Positions 8,163 to 19,189 are shown, counted from the first letter of the stretch. The stretch is DNA of 64,000 nt from JACVRW01 sp036407035 (GCA_036407035.1 DASXAA010000186.1:23602-87601); one strand, 5' to 3'. Notes: a model not told the origin generated them from the sequence alone. A program made the numbers and translations.

Positions 8163-8876
8163 ATGAAGAGCGGTTATCCCATCGATCTTGCGGAGGCCAA
8201 CCCCCTCGGCGAGGTCGCGGTCTCCATGGCCATCGAGGAGGGCCTTCTGCGCCGGCGCGTTGCCGCCGTGCTCGCGGCGGCGGGGCTCACCATTGCCGAT
8301 GCCGGCAAGCACCCGAACGTGGTCGTCATGGGACGCGCGCTGGACAAGGAGCGCCTGCTCGACCTCCGGCACGCCTTTGAAGCCTTCCGCCCGGCCCCCG
8401 TCGTCGTCGTGTCGCCTCGAACCTCCGCACCGGGGCTCCGGCGCGCACTTGGCGCTGGAGCGCACGGCCTGGTCTTCGACTCTCAGGTCGACAGCGCGCT
8501 CGCGCCCACCGTGCGCGCCGTCGCCGCCGGCCAACTCTGCGTCCCTTGTGAGATGAATGGCGCGGCCGACAAGCCGGCCCTCAGCCACCGCGAGCGCGAA
8601 GTACTCAAGCTTGCGGTCTCCGGTCGCACGAACGCGGAGATCGCCGCCGCTCTGTGTCTTGCCGAGAGCACGATCAAGAGCCACCTTTCGTCGGCGTTCA
8701 ACCGTCTCGGAGTCCGCTCGCGCCGCGAGGCCGCGACGTTGGTCCTCGACCCCGAGCAGGGGCTGATGCCAATCGTTCTCGGCACCGACACGGCAACGCC
8801 GGGCTGGGCGAACGGCAACGGCGATGCGCACTTCGGGCCTCAGCCGTCCAACGGCCTGCCGCCCGACGCCGTCTAG
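8163..8876 (+). CDS. LuxR/NarL-type transcription regulator with degenerate receiver-like N-terminus
   Basis: The 237-residue protein has a C-terminal LuxR-type helix-turn-helix (about 140-195; SHREREVLKL, GRTNAEIAAAL, STIKSHLSSAFNRLGV). The N-terminal 130 residues keep the alpha/beta rhythm of a receiver (VVVMGRAL, VVVVSPR, GAHGLVFDS), but no phosphorylatable Asp is found at the VVVMG strand. It may therefore be an orphan regulator that needs no phosphorylation. A Gly/Pro-rich tail follows the HTH. It lies divergent from the nucleotide-sugar dehydrogenase and just upstream of the RmlA-like gene, so it may control this polysaccharide locus. Confidence 0.82.
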   Translation: MKSGYPIDLAEANPLGEVAVSMAIEEGLLRRRVAAVLAAAGLTIADAGKHPNVVVMGRALDKERLLDLRHAFEAFRPAPVVVVSPRTSAPGLRRALGAGAHGLVFDSQVDSALAPTVRAVAAGQLCVPCEMNGAADKPALSHREREVLKLAVSGRTNAEIAAALCLAESTIKSHLSSAFNRLGVRSRREAATLVLDPEQGLMPIVLGTDTATPGWANGNGDAHFGPQPSNGLPPDAV

Positions 8877-8943
8877 TACGAACTTCCACCCTGGACGCTC
8901 GTTCGGTCGACAGATTTTCGGTCGGTGCGTCGTTGGTGAAGCA

Positions 8944-9972
8944 ATGATTAGGAAGGCGGTGATCCTCGCCGTGGCGCCTGTCGCGCTGCTGCCCGTCGCG
9001 AATCGCCCCCTCCTCTCGCACACCGTGCGTGGACTTGCGCGGGCGGGGGTTCGGCGGACCGCCGTGGTGGCCGAGCCCTCGGTGCGGGAGCAGCTCGCGG
9101 ACGAGCTCGACAGCGATGTCGCAGATCACTGTACGGTCCAGTGGGCGGACCGCGACGCCGGCAGCGGCCTCATGGGTGCGCTGACGGGTCTCAGTGACTT
9201 CGTCGCCAACGAGCCATTCGTTCTGCACCTCGGCGACAGCATGGCGCGCAGGGGCCTGCGTTCGGTCCTGCGGCTGGCACCGGCGCCCTTGGACACCACG
9301 GTGCTCGTGCAGGAGCCGTCCCACCGCGGCGGCGAAGTCGTGGAGCTCGCGCCCCGGCGCTTCGTGATGAGCTCCGGCACGGGCAACGGAGCTTCCGACG
9401 GGCTACCCGCGGGTGCGTGGGTGCTCGGTGGGGGAGTGCTCGAGGCGGCCGCGCACATTCCTGCCTCCGGTAGCTGGGAGCTCGAGATGAGCACGATGAC
9501 GCGTTATCTCGGCGAGCTCGGCGGCCACGTAAGCCTTCATCAGGTGGACGAGTGGTGGCGCTACCGGAAGTGCCCGGATGCGCTCCTGGACGGGAATCGC
9601 TTTGCACTCGAGGGGCTCCAGGGACAGCCCGTCGAAGCGCAGCTCCTCGACACCCGCATCCAGGGGACCGTCTGCATCCATCCCACCGCGCGGCTCGAGT
9701 CGAGCATCGTCCGCGGCCCCGCCGTGATCGGTGCCGGCACCTGTCTGCGCGACGCCTACGTCGGCCCCTACACCTCGATCGGCGACAACGTGATGATCGA
9801 GGGCGCCGAGATCGAGCACTCGATCATCCTCCCCGGCGCGTCCATCAGCCACCTCGGCGGGCGCCTGGAGGCGAGCGTCATCGGGCCCAAAGCCCGGGTT
9901 TTCCGGGACTTTCGCCTACCGAGGGCGCTGCGCCTGAACGTGGGCGAGGGCGCGGAGGTCTCGCTGGCCTGA
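8944..9972 (+). CDS. RmlA-like nucleotidyltransferase fold protein with beta-helix C-terminus, catalytic loop missing
   Basis: The 342-residue protein has the layout of long-form glucose-1-phosphate thymidylyltransferases: an N-terminal nucleotidyltransferase domain followed by hexapeptide repeats (about 240-320). It opens with KAVILA and continues to LLPVANRPLL, as the family does. The intervening nucleotide-binding loop (GxGTRLxPLT...PK) is almost wholly absent, so the catalytic Arg and Lys are missing, while the LGDS metal site (about 98-101) remains. It is most likely non-catalytic or changed in function. It follows the LuxR gene by 67 bases in the same direction. Confidence 0.75.
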   Translation: MIRKAVILAVAPVALLPVANRPLLSHTVRGLARAGVRRTAVVAEPSVREQLADELDSDVADHCTVQWADRDAGSGLMGALTGLSDFVANEPFVLHLGDSMARRGLRSVLRLAPAPLDTTVLVQEPSHRGGEVVELAPRRFVMSSGTGNGASDGLPAGAWVLGGGVLEAAAHIPASGSWELEMSTMTRYLGELGGHVSLHQVDEWWRYRKCPDALLDGNRFALEGLQGQPVEAQLLDTRIQGTVCIHPTARLESSIVRGPAVIGAGTCLRDAYVGPYTSIGDNVMIEGAEIEHSIILPGASISHLGGRLEASVIGPKARVFRDFRLPRALRLNVGEGAEVSLA

Positions 9973-10049
9973 TCACGGGCGAATCTCCCCCGAAAGGGGT
10001 AGGTCCATCGTCCGTTTCTCCCCCTCGACCCCGGTATCTGCAGAAAAAA

Positions 10050-10067
10050 CTAGGGTGGCTGCCCTAG
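10050..10067. promoter_or_regulatory. CTAGGG palindrome upstream of the sigma-factor gene
   Basis: CTAGGG-N6-CCCTAG forms a perfect 6-bp inverted repeat about 90 bases before the sigma-factor start, just after a short A-tract. A further CTAGGGT lies at 10089. It could be an operator, or a weak terminator for the RmlA-like gene. Confidence 0.3.
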
Positions 10068-10154
10068 TGCGGCGATTCGCGGGGGCCTCTAGGGTCATTG
10101 CTGACCGAAGGCATCCGTCAGCGCTGGCCCAGAGCAGCCGACGGGGGAGGAAAA

Positions 10155-10739
10155 TTGAACACACCGCGCTTTACTCGTTCGAGTCAGAACGACTCGGACA
10201 AACTCGTATATCAGGCCGTCGCCCGTGCCAAGGAGGGCGACTCCAGTGCCTTGCATTTCCTGTACGTGCGCTTCGCGGACGACGTCTGCGGCTACGTCCG
10301 CAGCATCGTGCGCGATTCGCACGAGGCCGAGGACATCACGCAGAACGTCTTCGCCAAGCTGATGACCGCGATCCACAAGTACGAGCGGCGCGACGTGCCG
10401 TTCGCCGCGTGGATCCTGCGGGTGGCCCGCAACGTGGCGCTCGACCACGTGCGCGCTCGTCGCCAGATCCCCTTCGAGGAGGTCCGGACGAGCGACGAGG
10501 GCCACGAGCAGATCGGCTTCGAGCGGTCGCAGTGCCTGCGCGACGCCCTCTGGCAGCTGCCGGAGGAGCAGCGTGAGGTGCTCGTCCTGCGCCACATCGC
10601 CGGCCTGACCCCCGGCGAGATCGCGGAGCGGCTCGGCAAGACCGAGGGTTCCGTACACGGGCTCCATCACCGCGGCCGCGGCGCCCTACAGGCGGCGCTC
10701 CGCGAGCTCGAGTCCGCGCCCGTCACGGCGACCGCGTAG
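10155..10739 (+). CDS. ECF-type RNA polymerase sigma factor
   Basis: A 194-residue protein with sigma region 2 (about 30-95; YVRSIVRDSHEAEDITQNVF and the WILRVARN core-binding/-10 recognition helices). A short linker leads to region 4 (about 130-185; LPEEQREVLVLRHIAGL, TPGEIAERLGKTEGSVHGL). There is no region 1.1 or 3. I chose TTG at 10155 because GGGGGAGG lies four bases upstream; an earlier in-frame TTG at 10098 lacks a site. No anti-sigma gene is adjacent: the next gene is convergent. Confidence 0.9.
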   Translation: MNTPRFTRSSQNDSDKLVYQAVARAKEGDSSALHFLYVRFADDVCGYVRSIVRDSHEAEDITQNVFAKLMTAIHKYERRDVPFAAWILRVARNVALDHVRARRQIPFEEVRTSDEGHEQIGFERSQCLRDALWQLPEEQREVLVLRHIAGLTPGEIAERLGKTEGSVHGLHHRGRGALQAALRELESAPVTATA

Positions 10740-10751
10740 CGGGCCGCCGCA

Positions 10752-10775
10752 CCCCCCGGCCGACGCGCCGGGGGG
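10752..10775. terminator. bidirectional terminator hairpin
   Basis: A perfect 9-bp stem (CCCCCCGGC with GCCGGGGGG) and a 6-nt loop lie between the convergent sigma-factor and ribbon-helix-helix genes, 12 bases past the sigma-factor stop. No U-tract is visible on either strand. Confidence 0.65.
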
Positions 10776-10776
10776 G

Positions 10777-11145
10777 TCAGTCGTCCGGGTCGTCGGTGCT
10801 GCTGACGAGCTTCCCGGCCACGCGCCCCGAGTCGAGATCGGCGATCAGGTAGAGGGCGGCGTGCTCGAGCAGGCGCTCGACCGGCACCCCCTGGCGCTCC
10901 GACTCCTCGTCGAGCTCGCGCCAGGTGCCGCCCTCGAGGTCGAGGTCCACGTCGACCGTGGATTCGTTCCGGCGCCTGGGGAAGCGCGGCACGCGATGAG
11001 CCGGGCGGCCGGAGCCGCGATCGGCCAGGTAGTACCGCGCGGCGTGCCCGACCAGCTGGTCCGGCGAGAGGGAGTGCCTGCGCGCCTCTGCCTCAAGCGT
11101 GGCCAAGCCGAACTCGTCGAGTTCGAGCGTCATGCTGCGTCGCAT
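10777..11145 (-). CDS. tandem ribbon-helix-helix-like protein (internal duplication)
   Basis: About 122 residues made of two similar units. The first (about 5-51) reads beta-strand MTLELDE, helix, SPDQLVGHAARYYLADR. The second (about 63-112) reads VDVDLD, helix, PVERLLEHAALYLIADL with a matching DSGR end. Each unit has the strand-helix-helix pattern of CopG/Arc proteins, which normally dimerise, so this may be a single-chain pseudodimer. DNA binding is inferred, not shown. The ATG at 11145 begins the first repeat; an ATG four codons later is possible. The 3' end faces the sigma-factor gene. Confidence 0.68.
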   Translation of the reverse strand: MRRSMTLELDEFGLATLEAEARRHSLSPDQLVGHAARYYLADRGSGRPAHRVPRFPRRRNESTVDVDLDLEGGTWRELDEESERQGVPVERLLEHAALYLIADLDSGRVAGKLVSSTDDPDD

Positions 11146-11253
11146 AACCCCAGAGCCTTCGCGCACGTCCTCGGAAGTATCGTCGGCGGAGCGCACATCC
11201 TTGAGTAGGAAATTAGTACTTGGGGTCTCCGCTCCTACTCGAAAACGGCCTGC

Positions 11254-11276
11254 AGACCCCTTCCCCAGGGGGGTCT
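11254..11276 (-). terminator. terminator-like hairpin after the ATPase-LuxR gene
   Basis: AGACCCC (11254-11260) pairs with GGGGTCT (11270-11276) around a 9-nt loop. It lies 26 bases beyond the stop (11302) of the minus-strand regulator gene and upstream of the next minus-strand gene. A short T run follows only on the plus strand. Confidence 0.5.
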
Positions 11277-11301
11277 TTCCCACTTGGGGACTAGAGAAAA
11301 C

Positions 11302-14166
11302 TCACTGGGCGGCGTCCGTCATCGCCCCGCGGAGCTCCCGCCGCGACGACACGCCCAGCTTCGCGTAGGTGTGCTTGAGGTGCCATTCGACCGTCTTCAC
11401 GGTCACGAACAGCGCCTCCGCGATCTCCCGGTTCGACATCCCCTGCGCCGCCAGCCCGGCCACCTGGCGCTCGCGCGCCGTGAGGGCCTCCAGGCCCTCC
11501 ATCGCGGTCCGGCGCGGCCTCGCGCCGGCCGCGGTCGTCTCGCGCATCGCGCGTCCTGCGAGTTCGGCGGCGCCGCAGCGCTGCGCCAGATCGAGGCCGA
11601 GCCGCAGCGGCTCGCGGGCGTCGCGGCGGCGTCCCGCGCGACGCAGGGCGGAGCCGTAGTCGATCAGCGCCCGCGCCCGCTCGAGCGCCGCCTGCGACTG
11701 CTCCGACTGGCGCACGGCCTCCTCCAGCAGCTCGAGCGCGGCCGGCCCTCCCTGCACGGCGGCGAGCGCGCGCAGCGAGTGCCCGACGGTGCCGGGCGCG
11801 CCGAACCTGCGCGCCAGGTCGAGCTCCTCCTCGGCCAGCCGTACGGCCTCGTCGCGGTCGCCGACCAGCGCGTGCGCGCGCGCCGCCCCGGAGCGCCACG
11901 CGGACAGCGCTGGATTCGTGATCCCGAGCGCGAGCAGGTAGTCGCCGGCCGACGTGAAGTCGGCGAGGGCCTCCTCGCCCTCGCCGCGCAGTAGCCTGAG
12001 CCGGCCGCGGGCGGCAAGGAAGGCGGTCCGCGTCGCGCTCGCCTCACCCTCCTCCTCGGCGTGTGCCTCGCTCTCCTCGATCAGCCGCTCGGCGGCCTGG
12101 AGGTCGCCGAGCTCCACGAGCGTGTCGGCGAGCACGGCGCGCGCGCCGGCGCCGGCCAGGCGCCAGCCGTGGCGCTCGGCGGCGAGCGCCGCGCGAGCGT
12201 CGGCGGAGGCGTCGCCGACGCGGCCGCGGCGCTGGATCGCCAGGCTGCGGAAGTAGGACGACGTGGCCATTCCGAGCACCGACCCGCGCGAGCGCGCCTC
12301 CTCCACGGCCGCCGTGAGGGCCGCCTCGGCCGTCTGCAGGTCCTCGGCGACCGTCAGTGCGCTCGCGGCCACGTAATAGGAGATGCCGTCGGCGGTGGTG
12401 TCGTCGAGCAGCGCGCCGCGCGCGAGCGCGCGCGTGGCCAGCTCGAGCACCTCGTCGCGCGCGTCGCCGCGCAGGGCGCCCTCGAGCGCGAGCTGGGCGA
12501 GCTGCGCCCGCTTACCGGGGGTGTCGTTCCCCTTCGGCGCGACGGACGGCGCGGCCGGCAGCCCGGCGCGCGCGGTCTCGAGCCGCGAGACGGTCCCGAG
12601 GGCGGCGCGCAGCAGCTCGCCGAGGCCCTCGTCCTCCCGCGGCAGCTCGTCGATCCCGCGCCGGAACGCCCCGGCGGCGTCGTCGAGGCGCCCCAGCGAG
12701 AACAGCATGCGGCCGGTCTCGAGCGCCGTGCGGGCGCGATCGAGCGGGTCCGGCAGGCGCTCGATCGCCTCGCTCAAGCGGTCCACGGCCTGAGGGTTCC
12801 CAGCGGTGGCCTCGGCGCGGCCCAGCTGGAGCACCACGTGCGCGCGCCTGTCGCGCACGGGCGGCTCCTGCAGCGCGCGGCGCAGATAGTTCACCGCGGC
12901 CGCCGGCGCGCCGCGTTCGAGGGCGTCCTCGGCGGCGGCGCACAGCGCGTCCACGGCCCACCCGCTGCCGCTGCGCGTGGAGTTCATCAGGTGCGCGGCG
13001 ATCACCTCGGGCGCCGCCTCCTCCTCGGCCAGGATGCGGGCGGCGCGCAGGTGCACCTCGGCCCAGCGGGCCGGCGGCTGCTCGGCGTTCAGGGCGCGCA
13101 TGACGATCGGGTGCACGAAGGTCAGCCGCTCGTCGCGCGCGAGCACTCCTGCTGCCATGAGGGCATCGGCGGCCGCTGCGGCGGCGGTCAGGTCGAGGCC
13201 GGCGAGCACCGCGGCGTGGCGCACCTCGGTCCCGGGCCCCAGCACGGCCGCCGCGAGCACGAGCTTCTCGGTGTCCTCGCCGAGCGGCCGGATCCTGGCC
13301 GTCACGGCGGCGCCGAGCCCGGGCGGGGCGAACGCCGCCACCTCCGGCGCGGACACGCGCACCGGCTCGATGCCGGCGCCGGCCAGCTGCGGCAGCAGAT
13401 CGTGGAGCAGGAGCGGGTTGCCGCCGGTCGCGTCGTGCACGGCCCGGCAGAAGTCGGTCTCGGCCTGCGGGTACAGGGAGGTCCTCATCAGGCGGGCGGT
13501 GCCCTGCACGCTCAGCGGGTGAAGCCGGCAGCCCGTTGCCGCCGGGTGCCGCGTGGTCTGCCACAGCACGTCAGGGTCTGGGCACCTGAGCGCGGACCCG
13601 TGGGCGACCACCACCGCGATCGGCAGCTCCTGCACCCGCTCGGTCAGATAGAGCAGGAACCGCAGGCTGGTCGCGTCGGCCAGGTCCACGTCGTCGACGG
13701 TCAGCAGGAGCGGCAGCTGGGCGGCGAGGTTCACGCAGAGCCAGTAGAGGCCGTGGAGGATCGAGAACGAGTGCTCGTCGGGCACCTGGCGCGGCCCCGG
13801 CGCGAACAGCGGGACGGCCATCCGCGCGGCGCCCGACAGGAGGCGTCCGCGCTCCTCCTCGCTCGCGGCCGCGATGCGTGACTCGAAGAGCTGAAGCAGC
13901 ACCCCGAACGTGAAGTCCTGCTCGAGCTCGCGGCCCTGGGCGCTCAGCACCTCCAACCCATCGTCCGCCGCGAGCGTCCGCGCCACCGAGACGAGGCTCG
14001 ACTTGCCGAGCCCGTGGGCGCCCTCGACGGCCACCACCGAGCCGCGCCCCTCGCACGCCTCGGAGAGCGCGCGCGAGATCAGCGCGAGCGGTGCTTCCCG
14101 CTCGATGAGCGCGCGCGAGGGCGCCTCTTGCTCAGCGACCAGGTCTTGGAGCGCCTGTGACTCCAC
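11302..14166 (-). CDS. large ATP-binding LuxR-family (LAL-type) transcription regulator
   Basis: 954 residues. An N-terminal STAND-type ATPase has Walker A GAHGLGKSS (about 49-57) and Walker B LLLTVDDVD (153-161). A long alpha-helical TPR-like middle follows. The C-terminal LuxR HTH spans about 885-945 (LTARERQVAGLAAQGMSN, REIAEALFVTVKTVEWHL). Such MalT-like proteins oligomerise on sensing a ligand with ATP and activate promoters. The GTG start at 14166 has GAGGG six bases upstream. It is a paralogue of the gene at 58302-61091 (same DDxxxxDxxSLRFLxYL region and domain order). The target genes are unknown. Confidence 0.9.
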   Translation of the reverse strand: MESQALQDLVAEQEAPSRALIEREAPLALISRALSEACEGRGSVVAVEGAHGLGKSSLVSVARTLAADDGLEVLSAQGRELEQDFTFGVLLQLFESRIAAASEEERGRLLSGAARMAVPLFAPGPRQVPDEHSFSILHGLYWLCVNLAAQLPLLLTVDDVDLADATSLRFLLYLTERVQELPIAVVVAHGSALRCPDPDVLWQTTRHPAATGCRLHPLSVQGTARLMRTSLYPQAETDFCRAVHDATGGNPLLLHDLLPQLAGAGIEPVRVSAPEVAAFAPPGLGAAVTARIRPLGEDTEKLVLAAAVLGPGTEVRHAAVLAGLDLTAAAAAADALMAAGVLARDERLTFVHPIVMRALNAEQPPARWAEVHLRAARILAEEEAAPEVIAAHLMNSTRSGSGWAVDALCAAAEDALERGAPAAAVNYLRRALQEPPVRDRRAHVVLQLGRAEATAGNPQAVDRLSEAIERLPDPLDRARTALETGRMLFSLGRLDDAAGAFRRGIDELPREDEGLGELLRAALGTVSRLETARAGLPAAPSVAPKGNDTPGKRAQLAQLALEGALRGDARDEVLELATRALARGALLDDTTADGISYYVAASALTVAEDLQTAEAALTAAVEEARSRGSVLGMATSSYFRSLAIQRRGRVGDASADARAALAAERHGWRLAGAGARAVLADTLVELGDLQAAERLIEESEAHAEEEGEASATRTAFLAARGRLRLLRGEGEEALADFTSAGDYLLALGITNPALSAWRSGAARAHALVGDRDEAVRLAEEELDLARRFGAPGTVGHSLRALAAVQGGPAALELLEEAVRQSEQSQAALERARALIDYGSALRRAGRRRDAREPLRLGLDLAQRCGAAELAGRAMRETTAAGARPRRTAMEGLEALTARERQVAGLAAQGMSNREIAEALFVTVKTVEWHLKHTYAKLGVSSRRELRGAMTDAAQ

Positions 14167-14461
14167 GCCTCGCCCTCATCGGGTTTGGGCACCCGAGTTG
14201 GCGAACGCGCAGGCTCGCGCGTGGTGAACGCTCCATCGGGAGCGACGCCACGCGCGCGGGCGGGCAACTGCCTGGGGAGCCAATCTGAGCACCGAGTCCG
14301 TGTTCTCGCGGGGGTGACATGAACAAACCCCCACGACGCCAGAGTACGTCCGTAGAGGCTACTCGCAACCTAGAACATCCGTCCAGTTTGCGCCAGTTTT
14401 GGACAAACTCTCTGACCTTTTTCGTGGCGCGTCCCCCCCTCAGGGTGACAGCCACACGGCC
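14167..14461 (-). promoter_or_regulatory. 295-base gap between rel and the ATPase-LuxR gene
   Basis: No convincing ORF. It must hold the end of the rel transcript and the promoter of the LuxR-family gene. At 14390-14405 the plus strand reads CCAGTTTGCGCCAGTTTTGG, a near-exact direct repeat of CCAGTTT with 11-base spacing; a possible operator but unproven. No terminator stem stands out. Confidence 0.25.
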
Positions 14462-16840
<2,379 letters not shown>

Positions 16841-16854
16841 GCCAACGAGTTTAG

Positions 16855-17016
16855 AACCTGTCTCCGAGACCTACGCGATGACCGAGGCCGGTCATGATCG
16901 AGTAGGGCGCCGCACGCGAGCGCAGTCGATGCCGGAGGCATCGGCGAGCATCGCGGGTGGCGAGCCTGCGACGGTCATGGCCGGCGTCGGGCCCGCGGAG
17001 GGTTCGGAGACAGGTT
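16855..17016 (-). repeat. 13-bp perfect inverted repeat spanning the HD-GYP/rel junction
   Basis: AACCTGTCTCCGA (16855-16867) is perfectly complementary to TCGGAGACAGGTT (17004-17016). One arm lies 15 bases upstream of the rel start codon, where a ribosome site would be. The other is inside the 3' end of the HD-GYP coding region, with that gene's stop in the loop. In the shared mRNA this could hide the rel start unless ribosomes open the coding arm (inference). Confidence 0.55.
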
Positions 17017-18391
17017 CCTGGTGTGGGACGGCGACCGCAGCCCCGTCCCGGTCCTGGACCTGCAGCCGCGCGACGATCTTCGTCAGCTCCTCCACCACCG
17101 CCGGGTTGAACTGGGTGCCGGAGCCCGCGCGCAGCTCCTCGAGCGCCTCCTCGACCGGGCGCGCCGGCCGGTAGGGGCGGTCGGTGGTCATGGCGTTGAA
17201 CGCGTCGCAGCAGGACACGATCGTCGCCCCGAGCGGGATCTGGTCGGCCGCGAGGCCGTCGGGATAGCCGCCGCCGTCCCAGCGCTCGTGCGACGAGCGG
17301 ACGATGCGCCCGACGTCGCTCAGCAGGCCGCCCACGCGGTCCAGCATCCGCTGGCCCTCGATCGTGTGGGTCTTGACGACGATCCACTCGTCGTCGGTCA
17401 GCGGCCCCGGCTTGTTGATGATGTGCTTGGGCACGGCGATCTTGCCGACGTCGTGCAGGAGCGCGCCGAACTCCACCCGGCGGCGCTCGGACGAGCTCAG
17501 GCCCATCGCGTCCGCGACCGCCACGGACAGCCCGACCACTCCCTGGCTGTGCACGCCGGTGTACTCGTCGTCGGCCTCGAGCACGTCGCCGAGCAGCAGC
17601 GTGGTGCCGCGGTAGGCGCGGCTCAGCTCGAGCGACTGCGACAGGCGCGCCCGCCGCTCGGCTGCGAACACCGCGAACACGCCCAGCAGCGGCAGCAGGA
17701 GCAGCACGGTGTACGGCGCGTCGACCGACGCGATCGCCGCGAGCAGCCCGACCGGCGAGAGCAGCACGTCGATCAGCGCCACCCAGCCGAGGAGCGGCGG
17801 CTGGAGACCGGGCCGTACGCCCATCCCCACCCAGAGCCTCACGGTCGAGGTGCCGGCGTCGAACGCCAGCTGCGCCAGCAGCGCGGCCACCAGCACCGGC
17901 CAGCGTGAGAGGTCGGGGCCGGCCATGTCCGCCAGGCCCAGCACGAGCGCGGGCCCGACGGCGTGCCACGTGTCGCCGATGCCCACCGCGACCTTCGACG
18001 GGTGCACCTGGCGGCGCAGGAACTCGGGCAGCGCGCCGAGCAGCGCCGCCGCGACCGCGAACGCCGGCACCATCCCCGGCGGCAGCAGGAACAGCATCGG
18101 CACGAACACGAGCTGCGTGGGGACCGTGAACCCGTATCCGATCGCGAAGCGCACGCGGGAGGCGAGCGCGTAGGCGACCATCAGGGCGACGGCGATCGGG
18201 ACCTCGAGCGGACGTCCCGTCGGGATCAGCGCCGCCATCGCCGCGCAGACCGCAAGGTATGCGGCGGCCGACGCGCACTCGGAGACGAGCTCGCGTCCTG
18301 TGAGCGGGAGCGGGGAGCTCGTGTCGAACCCCTCGAGCAGCTCTTCGACGGCGGGGCTCGGCCCCGCCCGGAGGTCTTCGAAGATGGCCAT
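16892..18391 (-). CDS. membrane HD-GYP domain protein (putative cyclic-di-GMP phosphodiesterase)
   Basis: 499 residues: a cytoplasmic start, about eight hydrophobic helices between residues 35 and 245, then an HD-GYP domain. Catalytic features are all present: HSQGV (about 281), LLHDVGKIAVPK with HD at 313-314, HTIEGQRML (342), HERWDGGGYPDG (368-379, containing GYP) and DAFNAMTTDRPYR. The membrane part resembles MASE-type sensors of unknown ligand. A Pro/Ser-rich tail ends the protein. The ATG at 18391 starts the MAIFEDLRAG segment; upstream in-frame sequence is Arg-rich and not convincing. It shares the strand with rel. Confidence 0.88.
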   Translation of the reverse strand: MAIFEDLRAGPSPAVEELLEGFDTSSPLPLTGRELVSECASAAAYLAVCAAMAALIPTGRPLEVPIAVALMVAYALASRVRFAIGYGFTVPTQLVFVPMLFLLPPGMVPAFAVAAALLGALPEFLRRQVHPSKVAVGIGDTWHAVGPALVLGLADMAGPDLSRWPVLVAALLAQLAFDAGTSTVRLWVGMGVRPGLQPPLLGWVALIDVLLSPVGLLAAIASVDAPYTVLLLLPLLGVFAVFAAERRARLSQSLELSRAYRGTTLLLGDVLEADDEYTGVHSQGVVGLSVAVADAMGLSSSERRRVEFGALLHDVGKIAVPKHIINKPGPLTDDEWIVVKTHTIEGQRMLDRVGGLLSDVGRIVRSSHERWDGGGYPDGLAADQIPLGATIVSCCDAFNAMTTDRPYRPARPVEEALEELRAGSGTQFNPAVVEELTKIVARLQVQDRDGAAVAVPHQEPVSEPSAGPTPAMTVAGSPPAMLADASGIDCARVRRPTRS

Positions 18392-18549
18392 CCTCTTGCT
18401 CGTGTATCGGCAGCCCCGGGCGGGCGCCTGATGGACGCCTGTCCGATGGACGGATGGCGACCCCGATTCTGGACGGATGTCCGTCCTGGGGTAGGCGCGC
18501 TCTGCCGATATTGGTCGTCCACAACGGATACGACCGGAGGGGTGCAAGG

Positions 18550-19179
18550 ATGCGAGGTTGGACTGGGCGAGGATGGAGGCTCCTCGCCGCATCGGGGGCG
18601 GCGATCTGCGCGATGGCGGTCTGCACGGGGCAGGCGAGCGCGGGACTGCTGGTCACGTCGGCGGACAACTGCGGCGCCCAGCCGCTCAGCCACCCCTTCG
18701 CGCCATGGGGCGACAACGGCAACTACACGCCGCTGCCCGGCAGCTTCGAGCCCGGCGAGCCGGGCTGGACCCTCGACCGCGCCGCCGTGGTCGCGGGCAA
18801 CGAGCCGTTCCGCGTGCACGGCGCCGGCGACTCCCGCTCGCTGAGGCTGTCGCCGGGCGGCGTGGCCACGTCGCGCACGATCTGCGTCGGCCTCGAGCAC
18901 CCGACCCTGCGCTTCTTCGCCCGCGGTGAGCGCAAGCTCCTCTCCACCCTCTCGGTCGAGGTGATCACGCAGACCTCGCTCGGCCTCAAGCTGGCGGTGC
19001 CGCTCGGCGTGGTGCTCCCGTCCGGTGAATGGCGGCCGTCACAGCGCTTCCTCGTGGTGGCGAACCTGCTGCCGCTGCTGCCGCACAACCTCACGCCCGT
19101 CGCGTTCCGGTTCCGGGCGGTGGGAGCCGGCACCTGGTGGATCGACGACGTGTACGTCGATCCCATGCGGCGCGTGTAG
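18550..19179 (+). CDS. secreted protein of unknown function, possible carbohydrate-binding-like fold
   Basis: 209 residues with a classic signal peptide: basic MRGWTGRGWR, a hydrophobic core and a likely cleavage after ASA (about 31-32). The mature part is beta-rich and ends in WWIDDVYVDP, the closing strand pattern of carbohydrate-binding jelly-roll domains; that is only a resemblance. Two Cys in the mature region could form a disulfide. GGAGGGG seven bases before ATG 18550 sets the start. It is divergent from the HD-GYP gene and convergent with recJ. Confidence 0.7.
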   Translation: MRGWTGRGWRLLAASGAAICAMAVCTGQASAGLLVTSADNCGAQPLSHPFAPWGDNGNYTPLPGSFEPGEPGWTLDRAAVVAGNEPFRVHGAGDSRSLRLSPGGVATSRTICVGLEHPTLRFFARGERKLLSTLSVEVITQTSLGLKLAVPLGVVLPSGEWRPSQRFLVVANLLPLLPHNLTPVAFRFRAVGAGTWWIDDVYVDPMRRV

Positions 19180-19189
19180 CAAGGGGCCG

